The notes below the pieces were generated by a model. The model was not told the DNA's origin, did no database searches, and saw nothing but the letters and a program-made list of their open reading frames with translations. This document shows positions 27,365 through 42,247 of a stretch of DNA of 64,000 bases, piece after piece; position 1 is the stretch's first letter; the number at the start of each line of letters is the position of its first letter. The DNA comes from Bos javanicus. Its lineage: Eukaryota > Chordata > Mammalia > Artiodactyla > Bovidae. The DNA lies in the NCBI RefSeq assembly GCF_032452875.1, contig NW_026893683.1:62001-126000 (forward strand), read 5' to 3'. Both the position numbers and the translations under genes were made by a program.

Positions 27365-29623
27365 CTGATCACGTGACTGAGCATGCACTGTTCACGTGGC
27401 TGATCATACACTGATCACGTGATTGATCATGCACTGATCACTTGGATATCATGCACTGATCACGTGGCTGATCATACACTGTTCACGTGTCTGACCATGC
27501 ACTGATCACGTGGCTGATCATACACTGCTCACGTAACTGATCATGCACTGATCACGTGGCTATCATGCACTGATCACGTGGCTGATCATGCACTGTTCAC
27601 GTGGCTGATCACACACCTGTCACGTGACATATCATGCACTGATCACGTGGCACTCATGCACTGATCACGTGGCTGATCATACTCTGCTCACGTAACTGAT
27701 CATGCACACATCACGTGGCTATCATGCACTGCTCACGTGGCTGTCATGGAATGATCACGTAGCTACCATATACTGGTCACGTGACTGATCATGCACTGAT
27801 CACGTAAATGATCATGCACTGATCACGTGACTGATCATGTACTGATCACGTGACTGATCATGCACTGATCACGTGGCTGATCATGCACTGATCACGTGGC
27901 TGATCATGCACTGATCACGTGGCTGATCATGCACTGATCACGTGACTGATCATGCACTGATCACGTGACTGATCATGCACTGATCACGTGGCTATCATGC
28001 ACTGATCACGTGGCTGATCATGCACTGATCACGTGACTGATCATGCACTGATCACGTGACTGATCATGCACTGATCACGTGACTGATCATGCACTGATCA
28101 CGTGGCTGATCATGCACTGATCACGTGGCTGATCATGCACTGATCACGTGACTGATCATGCACTGATCACGTGACTGATCATGCACTGATCACGTGGCTA
28201 TCATGCACTGATCACGTGGCTGATCATGCACTGATCACGTGACTGATCATGCACTGATCACTGGCTATCATGCACTGATCACGTGGCTATCATGCACTGA
28301 TCACGTGGCTGATCATGCACTGATCACGTGACTGATCATGCACTGATCACGTCTACATCATGCACTGATCACATGACTGATCATGCACTGATCACGTGGA
28401 TGATCATGCACTGATCATGTGACTGATCATGCACTGATCACGTGGCTATCATGCACTGATCACGTGGCTGATCATGCACTGATCACGTAGCTATCATGCA
28501 CTGATCACGTGACTGATCATGCACTGATCACGTAATTGATCATGCACTGATCACGTGACTGATCATGCACTGATCACGTGACTGATCATGCACTGATCAC
28601 GTGACTGATCATGCACTGATCACGTGGCTATCATGCACTGATCACGTGGCTGATCATGCACTGATCACGTAGCTACCATGCACTGATCACGTGACTGATC
28701 ATGCACTGATCACGTAATTGATCATGCACTGATCACGTGGCTGATCATGCACTGATCACGTGGCTGATCATGCACTGATCACGTGACTGATCATGCACTG
28801 ATCACGTGACTGATCATGCACTGATCACGTGGCTATCATGCACTGATCACGTGGCTGATCATGCACTGATCACGTGGCTGATCATGCACTGATCACATGA
28901 CTGATCATGCACTGATCACGTGACTGATCATGCACTGATCACGTGGCTATCATGCACTGATCACGTGGCTGATCATGCACTGATCACGTAGCTATCATGC
29001 ACTGGTCACGTGACTGATCATGCACTGATCAGTGACTGATCATGCACTGATCACGTGGCTGATCATGCACTGATCACGTGACTGATCATGCACTGATCAC
29101 GTGACTGATCATGCACTGATCACGTGGCTATCATGCACTGATCACGTGGCTGATCATGCATGATCACGCAGCTACCATGTACTGGTCACATGACTGATCA
29201 TGCACTGATCACGTGACTGATCATGCACTGATCACGTGGCTATCATGCACTACTCACGTGGCTGATCATGCAATGATCATGTAGCTACCATGTACAGGTC
29301 ACGTGAATGATCATACACCCATCAGGTGACTGATCATGCACTGATCACGTGGCTATCATGCACTGATCACGTGACTGATCATGCACTGATCACGTCTATA
29401 TCATGCACTGATCACATGACTGCCCATGCACTGATCACGTGGATGATCATACACTGATCATGTGACAGATCATGCACTGATCACGTGGCTGATCATGCAC
29501 TGATACCGTGACTGAGCATGGACTGATCACATGACTATCATGTAGTGATCACGTGACTTAATGGCGCTGATCATGTGACTGATCATGCGCTGATCATGTT
29601 TGCTATCATACACTGATCATGTG

Positions 29624-29862
29624 CCTCTGGAGGCAATAAACAAAGAGCTGAGTAGGCACGAATCAAAAGTCAGCAGGCAATAATCATGGAACTCAGCTGT
29701 GAGGAATCATGCTGCTCAGCTGGCAATAATCAAGCAGCTGAGCAGGCAGGAATTACGCAGCACAGCTGGCAATTGTCAAGCAGATGACAGGCAGGAATCG
29801 TGCAGCTCAGCTGGCAATTGTCAAGCAGATGAGCAGACAGTAATCACGCAGCTCAGCAGGCC
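29624..29862 (+). repeat. Cassette 18, class B (239 bp)
   Basis: ATCAAAAGTC form. Flanks are standard, including CATCAGGTGACTG and CGTCTATATC upstream. Confidence 0.95.
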
Positions 29863-30497
29863 CTGATCACGTGACTGAGCATGCACTGTTCACGTGGCTG
29901 ATCATACACTGATCACGTGATTGATCATGCACTGATCACTTGGATATCATGCACTGATCACGTGGCTGATCATACACTGATCACGTGTCTGACCATGCAC
30001 TGATCACGTGGCTGATCATACACTGCTCACGTAACTGATCATGCACTGATCACGTGGCTGATCATGCACTGATCACGTGGCTGATCATGCACTGATCACG
30101 TGGCTGATCATGCACTGATCACGTGACTGATCATGCACTGATCACGTGACTGATCATGCACTGATCACGTGGCTATCATGCACTGATCACGTGGCTGATC
30201 ATGCACTGATCACGTGGCTGATCATGCACTGATCACGTGACTGATCATGCACTGATCACGTGACTGATCATGCACTGATCACGTCTATATCATGCACTGA
30301 TCACGTGACTGATCATGCACTGATCACGTGGATGATCATGCACTGATCACGTGACTGATCATGCACTGATCACGTGGCTGATCATGCACTGATACGTGAC
30401 TGTCATGGACTGATCATGACTGATCACGTGACTTAATGCACTGATCATGTGACTGATCATGCACTGATCATGTTTGCTATCATACACTGATCATGTG

Positions 30498-30736
30498 CCT
30501 CTGGAGGCAATAAACAAAGAGCTGAGTAGGCACGAATCATAAGTCAGCAGGCAATAATCATGGAACTCAGCTGTGAGGAATCATGCTGCTCAGCTGGCAA
30601 TAATCAAGCAGCTGAGCAGGCAGGAATTACGCAGCACAGCTGGCAATTGTCAAGCAGATGACAGGCAGGAATCGTGCAGCTCAGCTGGCAATTGTCAAGC
30701 AGATGAGCAGACAGTAATCACGCAGCTCATCAGGCC
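30498..30736 (+). repeat. Cassette 19, class B variant with ATCATAAG
   Basis: Reads GAATCATAAGTCAGC in the first unit and CTCATCAGGCC at the end. Only cassette 21 shares both variants, supporting their placement as equivalent copies of the 2.56-kb unit. Confidence 0.95.
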
Positions 30737-31429
30737 CTGATCACGTGACTGAGCATGCACTGATCACGTGGCTGATCATACACTGATCACGTGACTGATC
30801 ATGCACTGATCACGTGGATATCATGCACTGATCACGTGGCTGATCATGCACTGATCACGTGTCTGATCATGCACTGATCACGTGGCTGATCATGCACTGA
30901 TCACGTGACTGATCATGCACTGATCACGTGACTGATCATGCACTGATCACGTGGCTGATCATGCACTGATCACGTGGCTATCATGCACTGATCACGTGGC
31001 TGATCATGCACTGATCACGTGCCTGATCATGCACTGATCACATGACTGATCATGCACTGATCACGTGACTGATCATGCACTGATCACGTGGCTATCATGC
31101 ACTACTCACGTGGCTGATCATGCAATGATCATGTAGCTACCATGTACTGGTCACGTGACTGATCATACACCCATCAGGTGATGATCATGCACTGATCACG
31201 TGCCTGATCATGCACTGATCACGTGACTGATCATGCACTGATCACATGGCTATCATGCACTGATCACGTGGCTGATCATGCACTGATCACGTGGCTGATC
31301 ATGCACTGATACCGTGACTGAGCATGGACTGATCACATGACTATCATGTACTGATCACGTGACTTAATGGCGCTGATCATGTGACTGATCATGCGCTGAT
31401 CATGTTTGCTATCATACACTGATCATGTG

Positions 31430-31669
31430 CCTCTGGAGGCAATAAACAAAGAGCTGAGTAGGCACGAATCAAACAGTCAGCAGGCAATAATCATGGAACT
31501 CAGCTGTGAGGAATCATGCTGCTCAGCTGGCAATAATCAAGCAGCTGAGCAGGCAGGAATTACGCAGCACAGCTGGCAATTGTCAAGCAGATGACAGGCA
31601 GGAATCGTGCAGCTCAGCTGGCAATTGTCAAGCAGATGAGCAGACAGTAATCACGCAGCTCAGCAGGCC
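31430..31669 (+). repeat. Cassette 20, class A (240 bp)
   Basis: Full class A copy at the start of the first complete 2.56-kb unit. The flank has CATGTACTGATCACG upstream and CGTGATGATCATGC downstream, as at cassette 22. Confidence 0.95.
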
Positions 31670-32990
31670 CTGATCACGTGACTGAGCATGCACTGTTCAC
31701 GTGGCTGATCATACACTGATCACGTGATGATCATGCACTGATCACTTGGATATCATGCACTGATCACGTGGCTGATCATACACTGTTCACGTGTCTGACC
31801 ATGCACTGATCACGTGGCTGATCATACACTGCTCACGTAACTGATCATGCACTGATCACGTGGCTATCATGCACTGATCACGTGGCTGATCATACACTGA
31901 TCACGTGACTGATCATGCACACATCACGTGGCTATCATGCACTGATCACGTGGCTGTCATGCAATGATCACGTAGCTACCATATACTGGTCACGTGACTG
32001 ATCATGCACTGATCACGTAAATGATCATGCACTGATCACGTGACTGATCATGCACTGATCACGTGACTGATCATGCACTGATCACGTGGCTATCATGCAC
32101 TGCTCACGTGGCTGATCATGCACTGATCACGTAGCAACCATGTACTGATCACGTGACTGATCATGCACTGATCACGTAATTGATCATGCACTGATCACGT
32201 GGCTGATCACACATGATCACGTGACTGATCATGCACTGATCACGTGGCTATCATGCACTGATCACGTGGCTATCATGCACTGATCACGTGGATATCATGC
32301 ACTGATCACGTGGCTGATCACACACGATCACATGACTGATCATGCACTGATCACGTGGCTATCATGCACTGATCACGTGGCTGATCATGCACTGATCACG
32401 TAGCTACCATGTACTGATCACGTGACTGATCATGCACTGATCACGTAATTGATCATGCACTGATCACGTGGCTCATCATGCACTGATCACGTGGCTGATC
32501 ACACTGATCACGTGACTGATCATGCACTGATCACGTGACTGATCATGCACTGATCACGTGGCTATCATGCACTGATCACGTGGCTATCATGCACTGATCA
32601 CGTGGCTGATCATGCACTGATCACGTGACTGATCATGCACTGATCACGTGGCTATCATGCACTGATCACGTGGCTGATCATGCACTGATCACGTGACTGA
32701 TCATGCACTGATCAGTGACTGATCATGCACTGATCACGTGACTGATCATGCACTGATCACGTCTATATCATGCACTGATCACATGACTGCCCATGCACTG
32801 ATCACGTGGATGATCATACACTAATCATGTGACAGATCATGCACTGATCACGTGGCTGATCATGCACTGATACCGTGACTGAGCATGGACTGATCACATG
32901 ACTATCATGTAGTGATCACGTGACTTAATGGCGCTGATCATGTGACTGATCATGCGCTGATCATGTTTGCTATCATACACTGATCATGTG

Positions 32991-33229
32991 CCTCTGGAGG
33001 CAATAAACAAAGAGCTGAGTAGGCACGAATCATAAGTCAGCAGGCAATAATCATGGAACTCAGCTGTGAGGAATCATGCTGCTCAGCTGGCAATAATCAA
33101 GCAGCTGAGCAGGCAGGAATTACGCAGCACAGCTGGCAATTGTCAAGCAGATGACAGGCAGGAATCGTGCAGCTCAGCTGGCAATTGTCAAGCAGATGAG
33201 CAGACAGTAATCACGCAGCTCATCAGGCC
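32991..33229 (+). repeat. Cassette 21, class B variant with ATCATAAG
   Basis: Same ATCATAAG and CTCATCAGGCC variants as cassette 19. It lies 1,561 bp after cassette 20. Confidence 0.95.
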
Positions 33230-33992
33230 CTGATCACGTGACTGAGCATGCACTGTTCACGTGGCTGATCATACACTGATCACGTGACTGATCATGCACT
33301 GATCACGTGGATATCATGCACTGATCACGTGGCTGATCATGCACTGATCACGTGTCTGATCATGCACTGATCACGTGGCTGATCATGCACTGATCACGTG
33401 ACTGATCATGCACTGATCACGTGGCTGATCATGCACTGATCACGTGGCTGATCATGCACTGATCACGTGGCTGATCATGCACTGATCACGTGACTGATCA
33501 TGCACTGATCACGTGACTGATCATGCACTGATCACGTGGCTATCATGCACTGATCACGTGGCTGATCATGCACTGATCACGTGCCTGATCATGCACTGAT
33601 CACATGACTGATCATGCACTGATCACGTGACTGATCATGCACTGATCACGTGGCTATCATGCACTACTCACGTGGCTGATCATGCAATGATCATGTAGCT
33701 ACCATGTACTGGTCACGTGACTGATCATACACCCATCAGGTGACTGATCATGCACTGATCACGTGCCTGATCATGCACTGATCACGTGACTGATCATGCA
33801 CTGATCACATGGCTATCATGCACTGATCACGTGGCTGATCATGCACTGATCACGTGGCTGATCATGCACTGATACCGTGACTGAGCATGGACTGATCACA
33901 TGACTATCATGTACTGATCACGTGACTTAATGGCGCTGATCATGTGACTGATCATGCGCTGATCATGTTTGCTATCATACACTGATCATGTG

Positions 33993-34231
33993 CCTCTGGA
34001 GGCAATAAACAAAGAGCTGAGTAGGCACGAATCAAAAGTCAGCAGGCAATAATCATGGAACTCAGCTGTGAGGAATCATGCTGCTCAGCTGGCAATAATC
34101 AAGCAGCTGAGCAGGCAGGAATTACGCAGCACAGCTGGCAATTGTCAAGCAGATGACAGGCAGGAATCGTGCAGCTCAGCTGGCAATTGTCAAGCAGATG
34201 AGCAGACAGTAATCACGCAGCTCAGCAGGCC
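33993..34231 (+). repeat. Cassette 22, class B (239 bp)
   Basis: Equivalent in position to cassettes 20 and 24 in the 2.56-kb unit but class B (ATCAAAAGTC), whereas those two are class A. The one-base difference therefore changed within an otherwise matching unit. Confidence 0.95.
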
Positions 34232-35552
34232 CTGATCACGTGACTGAGCATGCACTGTTCACGTGGCTGATCATACACTGATCACGTGATGATCATGCAC
34301 TGATCACTTGGATATCATGCACTGATCACGTGGCTGATCATACACTGTTCACGTGTCTGACCATGCACTGATCACGTGGCTGATCATACACTGCTCACGT
34401 AACTGATCATGCACTGATCACGTGGCTATCATGCACTGATCACGTGGCTGATCATGCACTGATCACGTGACTGATCATGCACACATCACGTGGCTATCAT
34501 GCACTGATCACGTGGCTGTCATGCAATGATCACGTAGCTACCATATACTGGTCACGTGACTGATCATGCACTGATCACGTAAATGATCATGCACTGATCA
34601 CGTGACTGATCATGCACTGATCACGTGACTGATCATGCACTGATCACGTGGCTATCATGCACTGATCACGTGGCTGATCATGCACTGATCACGTAGCAAC
34701 CATGTACTGATCACGTGACTGATCATGCACTGATCACGTAATTGATCATGCACTGATCACGTGGCTGATGACACATGATCACGTGACTGATCATGCACTG
34801 ATCACGTGGCTATCATGCACTGATCACGTGGCTATCATGCACTGATCACGTGGATGTCATGCACTGATCACGTGGCTGATCACACACGATCACGTGACTG
34901 ATCATGCACTGATCACGTGGCTATCATGCACTGATCACGTGGCTGATCATGCACTGATCACGTAGCTACCATGCACTGATCACGTGACTGATCATGCACT
35001 GATCACGTAACTGATCATGCACTGATCACGTGGCTCATCATGCACTGATCACGTGGCTGATCACACTGATCACGTGACTGATCATGCACTGATCACGTGA
35101 CTGATCATGCACTGATCACGTGGCTATCATGCACTGATCACGTGGCTATCATGCACTGATCACGTGGCTGATCATGCACTATCACGTGACTGATCATGCA
35201 CTGATCACGTGGCTATCATGCACTGATCACGTGGCTGATCATGCACTGATCACGTGACTGATCATGCACTGATCACGTGACTGATCATGCACTGATCACG
35301 TGACTGATCATGCACTGATCACGTCTATATCATGCACTGATCACATGACTGCCCATGCACTGATCACGTGGATGATCATACACTAATCATGTGACAGATC
35401 ATGCACTGATCACGTGGCTGATCATGCACTGATACCGTGACTGAGCATGGACTGATCACATGACTATCATGTAGTGATCACGTGACTTAATGGCGCTGAT
35501 CATGTGACTGATCATGCGCTGATCATGTTTGCTATCATACACTGATCATGTG

Positions 35553-35791
35553 CCTCTGGAGGCAATAAACAAAGAGCTGAGTAGGCACGAATCAAAAGTC
35601 AGCAGGCAATAATCATGGAACTCAGCTGTGAGGAATCATGCTGCTCAGCTGGCAATAATCAAGCAGCTGAGCAGGCAGGAATTACGCAGCACAGCTGGCA
35701 ATTGTCAAGCAGATGACAGGCAGGAATCGTGCAGCTCAGCTGGCAATTGTCAAGCAGATGAGCAGACAGTAATCACGCAGCTCAGCAGGCC
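35553..35791 (+). repeat. Cassette 23, class B (239 bp)
   Basis: Equivalent to cassette 21 in position but with ATCAAAAGTC and CTCAGCAGGCC, that is, without the two variants unique to cassettes 19 and 21. Confidence 0.95.
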
Positions 35792-36553
35792 CTGATCACG
35801 TGACTGAGCATGCACTGTTCACGTGGCTGATCATACACTGATCACGTGATTGATCATGCACTGATCACTTGGATATCATGCACTGATCACGTGGCTGATC
35901 ATACACTGATCACGTGTCTGATCATGCACTGATCACGTGGCTGATCATACACTGATCACGTAACTGATCATGCACTGATCACGTGGCTGATCATGCACTG
36001 ATCACGTGGCTGATCATGCACTGATCACGTGGCTGATCATGCACTGATCACGTGACTGATCATGCACTGATCACGTGACTGATCATGCACTGATCACGTG
36101 GCTATCATGCACTGATCACGTGGCTGATCATGCACTGATCACGTGCCTGATCATGCACTGATCACATGACTGATCATGCACTGATCACGTGACTGATCAT
36201 GCACTGATCACGTGGCTATCATGCACTACTCACGTGGCTGATCATGCAATGATCATGTAGCTACCATGTACTGTCACGTGACTGATCATACACCCATCAG
36301 GTGACTGATCATGCACTGATCACGTGCCTGATCATGCACTGATCACGTGACTGATCATGCACTGATCACATAGCTATCATGCACTGATCACGTGGCTGAT
36401 CATGCACTGATCACGTGGCTGATCATGCACTGATACCGTGACTGAGCATGGACTGATCACATGACTATCATGTACTGATCACGTGACTTAATGGCGCTGA
36501 TCATGTGACTGATCATGCGCTGATCATGTTTGCTATCATACACTGATCATGTG

Positions 36554-36793
36554 CCTCTGGAGGCAATAAACAAAGAGCTGAGTAGGCACGAATCAAACAG
36601 TCAGCAGGCAATAATCATGGAACTCAGCTGTGAGGAATCATGCTGCTCAGCTGGCAATAATCAAGCAGCTGAGCAGGCAGGAATTACGCAGCACAGCTGG
36701 CAATTGTCAAGCAGATGACAGGCAGGAATCGTGCAGCTCAGCTGGCAATTGTCAAGCAGATGAGCAGACAGTAATCACGCAGCTCAGCAGGCC
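36554..36793 (+). repeat. Cassette 24, class A (240 bp)
   Basis: Full class A copy that opens the last, partial 2.56-kb unit. The downstream flank has lost two G residues (CACTTGATATC) relative to cassettes 20 and 22. Confidence 0.95.
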
Positions 36794-37450
36794 CTGATCA
36801 CGTGACTGAGCATGCACTGTTCACGTGGCTGATCATACACTGATCACGTGATGATCATGCACTGATCACTTGATATCATGCACTGATCACGTGGCTGATC
36901 ATACACTGTTCACGTGTCTGACCATGCACTGATCACGTGGCTGATCATACACTGCTCACGTAACTGATCATGCACTGATCACGTGGCTATCATGCACTGA
37001 TCACGTGGCTGATCATGCACTGATCACGTGACTGATCATGCACACATCACGTGGCTATCATGCACTGATCACGTGGCTCATGCAATGATCACGTAGCTAC
37101 CATATACTGGTCACGTGACTGATCATGCACTGATCACGTAAATGATCATGCACTGATCACGTGACTGATCATGCACTGATCACGTGACTGATCATGCACT
37201 GATCACGTGGCTATCATGCACTGCTCACGTGGCTGATCATGCAATGATCACGTAGCAACCATGTACTGGTCACGTGACTGATCATGCACTGATCACGTAA
37301 TTGATCATGCACTGATCACGTGGCTGATCACACTGATCACGTGACTGATCATGCACTGATCACGTGGCTATCATGCACTGATCACGTGGCTATCATGCAC
37401 TGATCACGTGGATGATCATGCACTGATCACGTGGCTGATCACACACTGAT

Positions 37451-39161
37451 CACGTGACTGATCATGCACTGATCACGTGGCTGATCATGCACTGATCACG
37501 TGACTGATCATGCACTGATCACGTGACTGATCATGCACTGATCACGTGGCTATCATGCACTGATCACGTGGCTGATCATGCACTGATCACGGGACTGATC
37601 ATGCACTGATCACGTGATATCATGCACTGACACATGACTGATCATGCACTGATCACGTGGCTGATCATGCACTGATCACGTGACTGATCATGCACTGATC
37701 ACGTGACTGATCATGCACTGATCACGTGGCTATCATGCACTGATCACGTGGCTGATCATGCAATGATCACGTAGCTACCATGTACTGATCACGTGACTGA
37801 TCATGCACTGATCACGTAATTGATCATGCACTGATCACGTGGCTGATCATGCACTGATCACGTGGCTGATCATGCACTGATCACGTGACTGATCATGCAC
37901 TGATCACGTGACTGATCATGCACTGATCACGTGGCTATCATGCACTGATCACGTGGCTGATCATGCACTGATCACGTGCTGATCATGCACTGATCACGTG
38001 GCTGATCATGCACTGATCACGTGACTGATCATGCACTGATCACGTGGCTGATCATGCACTGATCACGTGGCTATCATGCACTGATCACGTGGCTGATCAT
38101 GCACTGATCACGCAGCTATCATGCACTGATCACGTGACTGATCATGCACTGATCACGTGGCTATCATGCACTACTCACGTGGCTGATCATGCAATGATCA
38201 CGTAGCTACCATGTACTGGTCACGTGACTGATCATGCACTGATCACGTGACTGATCATGCACTGATCACGTGGCTATCATGCACTGATCACGTGGCTGAT
38301 CATGCACTGATCACGTGACTGATCATGCACTGATCACGTGACTGATCATGCACTGATCACGTGGCTGATCATGCACTGATCACGTGACAGATCATGCACT
38401 GATCACGTGGCTGATCATGCACTGATACCGTGACTGAGCATGGACTGATCACATGACTATCATGTAGTGATCACGTGACTTAATGGCGCTGATCATGTGA
38501 CTGATCATGCGCTGATCATGTTTGCTATCATACACTGATCATGTGCCTCTGGAGGCAATAAACAAAGAGCTGAGTAGGCACGAATCAAAAGTCAGCAGGC
38601 AATAATCATGGAACTCAGCTGTGAGGAATCATGCTGCTCAGCTGGCAATAATCAAGCAGCTGAGCAGGCAGGAATTACGCAGCACAGCTGGCAATTGTCA
38701 AGCAGATGACAGGCAGGAATCGTGCAGCTCAGCTGGCAATTGTCAAGCAGATGAGCAGACAGTAATCACGCAGCTCAGCAGGCCCTGATCACGTGACTGA
38801 GCATGCACTGTTCACGTGGCTGATCATACACTGATCACGTGATTGATCATGCACTGATCACTTGGATATCATGCACTGATCACGTGGCTGATCATACACT
38901 GTTCACGTGTCTGACCATGCACTGATCACGTGGCTGATCATGCACTGATCACGTAACTGATCATGCACTGATCACGTGGCTATCATGCACTGATCACGTG
39001 GCTGATCATGCACTGATCACGTGGCTGATCATGCACTGATCACGTGACTGATCATGCACTGATCACATGACTGATCATGCACTGATCACGTGGCTTATCA
39101 TGCACTGATCATGTGACTGATCATGCACTGATCATGTTTGGTATCATACACTGATCATGTG
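37451..39161. repeat. 23-bp satellite block with cassette 25
   Basis: Mostly consensus units. The variants GGGACTG and CGTGATATC followed by GACACATGACTG at about 37,585-37,640 match those found after class C cassettes at 8,390 and 39,540. This block is therefore probably a displaced piece of a class C downstream flank. Nothing else is seen. Confidence 0.92.
38546..38784 (+). repeat. Cassette 25, class B (239 bp)
   Basis: ATCAAAAGTC form. The next cassette follows after only 616 bp, the shortest cassette spacing in the window. Confidence 0.95.
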
Positions 39162-39397
39162 CCTCTGGAGGCAATGAACATAGAGCTGAGTAGGCAGGAA
39201 TCAGTCAGCAGGCTATAATCATGGAACTCAGCTCTGAGAAATCATGCTGCTCAGCTGGCAATAATCAAGTAGATGAGCAGGCAGGAATTATGCAGCACAG
39301 GTGGCAATTGTCAAGCAGATGACAGGCAGGAATCGTGCAGCTCAGCTGGCAATTGTCAAGCAGATGAGCAGACAGTAATCACGCAGCTCAGCAGGCC
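39162..39397 (+). repeat. Cassette 26, class C, CATAGAGC subtype
   Basis: Shares GAACATAGAGC, GCTATAATC, AAGTAGATG and CACAGGTGG with cassettes 5 and 15. The upstream flank reads GTTTGGTATCATAC. Confidence 0.95.
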
Positions 39398-42011
39398 CTG
39401 ATCACGTGACTGAGCATGCACTGTTCACGTGGCTGATCACACACTGATCACGTGACTGATCATGCACTGATCACGTGACTGATCATGCACTGATCACGTG
39501 GCTATCATGCACTGATCACGTGGCTGATCATGCACTGATCACGGGACTGATCATGCACTGATCACGTGCTATCATGCACTGACACATGACTGATCATGCA
39601 CTGATCACGTGGCTGATCATGCACTGATCACGTGACTGATCATGCACTGATCACGTGACTGATCATGCACTGATCACGTGGCTATCATGCACTGATCACG
39701 TGGCTGATCATGCAATGATCACGTAGCTACCATGTACTGGTCACGTGACTGATCATGCACTGATCACGTAATTGATCATGCACTGATCACGTGGCTGATC
39801 ATGCACTGATCACGTGGCTGATCATGCACTGATCACGTGACTGATCATGCACTGATCACGTGACTGATCATGCACTGATCACGTGGCTATCATGCACTGA
39901 TCACGTGGCTGATCATGCACTGATCACGTGACTGATCATGCACTGATCACGTGGCTGATCATGCACTGATCACGTGACTGATCATGCACTGATCACGTGA
40001 CTGATCATGCACTGATCACGTGGCTATCATGCACTGATCACGTGGCTGATCATGCACTGATCACGCAGCTACCATGCACTGATCACATGACTGATCATGC
40101 ACTGATCACGTGACTGATCATGCACTGATCACGTGGCTATCATGCACTATCACGTGGCTGATCATGCAATGATCACGTAGCTACCATGTACTGGTCACGT
40201 GACTGATCATGCACTGATCACGTGACTGATCATGCACTGATCACGTGGCTGATCATGCACTGATCACGTGGCTGATCATGCACTGATCACGTGACTGATC
40301 ATGCACTGATCACGTGACTGATCATGCACTGATCACGTGGCTATCATGCACTGATCACGTGGCTATCATGCACTGATCACGTGGCTGATCACACACTGAT
40401 CACGTGACTGATCATGCACTGATCACGTGGCTATCATGCACTGATCACGTGGCTATCATGCACTGATCACGTGACTGATCATGCACTGATCAGTGACTGA
40501 TCATGCACTGATCACGTGACTGATCATGCACTGATCACGTGGCTATCATGCACTGATCACGTGGCTGATCATGCACTGATCACGTAGCTATCATGCACTG
40601 GTCACGTGACTGATCATGCACTGATCACGTAATTGATCATGCACTGATCACGTGGCTGATCATGCACTGATCACGTGGCTGATCATGCACTGATCACGTG
40701 ACTGATCATGCACTGATCACGTGACTGATCATGCACTGATCACGTGGCTGATCATGCACTGATCACGTGGCTGATCATGCACTGATCACGTGACTGATCA
40801 TGCACTGATCACGTGGCTGATCATGCACTGATCACGTGGCTGATCATGCACTGATCACGTACTATCATGCACTGATCACGTGACTGATCATGCACTGATC
40901 ACGTGACTGATCATGCACTGATCACGTGGCTGATCATGCACTGATCACGTGGCTGATCACACACTGTCACGTGACATATCATGCACTGATCACGTGGCAC
41001 TCATGCACTGATCACGTGGCTGATCATACACTGCTCACGTAACTCATGCACACATCACGTGGCTATCATGCACTGCTCACGTGGCTGTCATGGAATGATC
41101 ACGTAGCTACCATGCACTGGTCACGTGACTGATCATGCACTGATCACGTAAATGATCATGCACTGATCACGTGACTGATCATGCACTGATCACGTGACTG
41201 ATCATGCACTGATCACGTGGCTATCATGCACTGCTCACGTGGCTGATCATGCACTGATCACGTAGCAACCATGTACTGGTCACGTGACTGATCATGCACT
41301 GATCACGTAATTGATCATGCACTGATCACGTGGCTGATCACACATGATCACGTGACTGATCATGCACTGATCACGTGGCTATCATGCACTGATCACGTGG
41401 CTATCATGCACTGATCACGTGGCTATCATGCACTGATCACGTGGCTGATCATGCACTGATCACGTGACTGATCATGCACTGATCACGTGGCTGATCATGC
41501 ACTGATCACGTGGCTATCATGCACTGATCACGTGGCTGATCATGCAATGATCACGTGGCTACCATGTACTGATCACGTGACTGATCATGCACTGATCACG
41601 TGACTGATCATGCACTGATCACGTGGCTGATCATGCACTGATCACGTGGCTGATCATGCACGATCACGTGACTGATCATGCATGATCACGTGAATGATCA
41701 TGCACTGATCACGTGGCTGATCATGCACTGATCACGTGGCTATCATGCACTGATCACGTGGCTGATCACACACTGATCACGTGACTGATCATGCACTGAT
41801 CACGTGACTGATCATGCACTGATCACGTGGCTATCATGCACTGATCACGTGGCTGATCATGCACTGATCACGTGGCTATCATGCACTGATCACGTGACTG
41901 ATCATGCACTGATCACATGACTGATCATGCACTGATCACGTGGCTTATCATGCACTGATCATGTGACTGATCATGCGCTGATCATGTTTGCTGTCATACA
42001 CTGATCATGTG

Positions 42012-42247
42012 CCTCTGGAGGCAATGAACAAAGAGCTGAGTAGGCACGAATCAGTCAGCAGGCAATAATCATGGAACTCAGCTGTGAGAAATCATGCTGC
42101 TCAGCTGGCAATAATCAAGCAGATGAGCAGGCAGGAATTATGCAGCACAGCTGGCAATTGTCAAGCAGATGACAGGCAGGAATCGTGCAGCTCAGCTGGC
42201 AATTGTCAAGCAGATGAGCAGACAGTAATCACGCAGCTCAGCAGGCC
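42012..42247 (+). repeat. Cassette 27, class C (236 bp)
   Basis: Class C length but with GCACGAATC and CTGTGAGAAATC, so partly class A-like. The upstream flank GTTTGCTGTCATAC is a blend of the class A (GTTTGCTATC) and class C (GTTTGGTGTC) flanks. Confidence 0.95.

Larger units (their letters stand above)
20055..30497. repeat. 23-bp satellite block with cassettes 13-18
   Basis: Contains two blocks that are separated duplicates of upstream sequence: 22,360-24,844 with 7,114-9,577, and 24,605-27,364 with 12,420-15,005. The part from about 27,860 to 29,160 is highly uniform. Just before cassette 19, at 30,390-30,470, the flank is aberrant (GATACGTGACTGTCATGG, TTAATGCACTG). It is shortened and partly replaced by consensus units. 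Confidence 0.93.
30498..37450. repeat. 2.56-kb higher-order repeat block, about 2.7 copies
   Basis: Cassette starts at 31,430, 32,991, 33,993, 35,553 and 36,554 give alternating intervals of 1,561, 1,002, 1,560 and 1,001 bp, so the period is 2,561-2,563 bp. Intervening variants line up at the same offsets: CGTGATGATC then CACTTGG(A)TATC, CACACATCACGTGG, ACCATATACTGG and AGCAACCATG. An earlier, shorter partial copy (interval 932 bp) starts at cassette 19. A last partial copy fades out near 37,450. This is a recent tandem amplification within the array. Confidence 0.9.
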
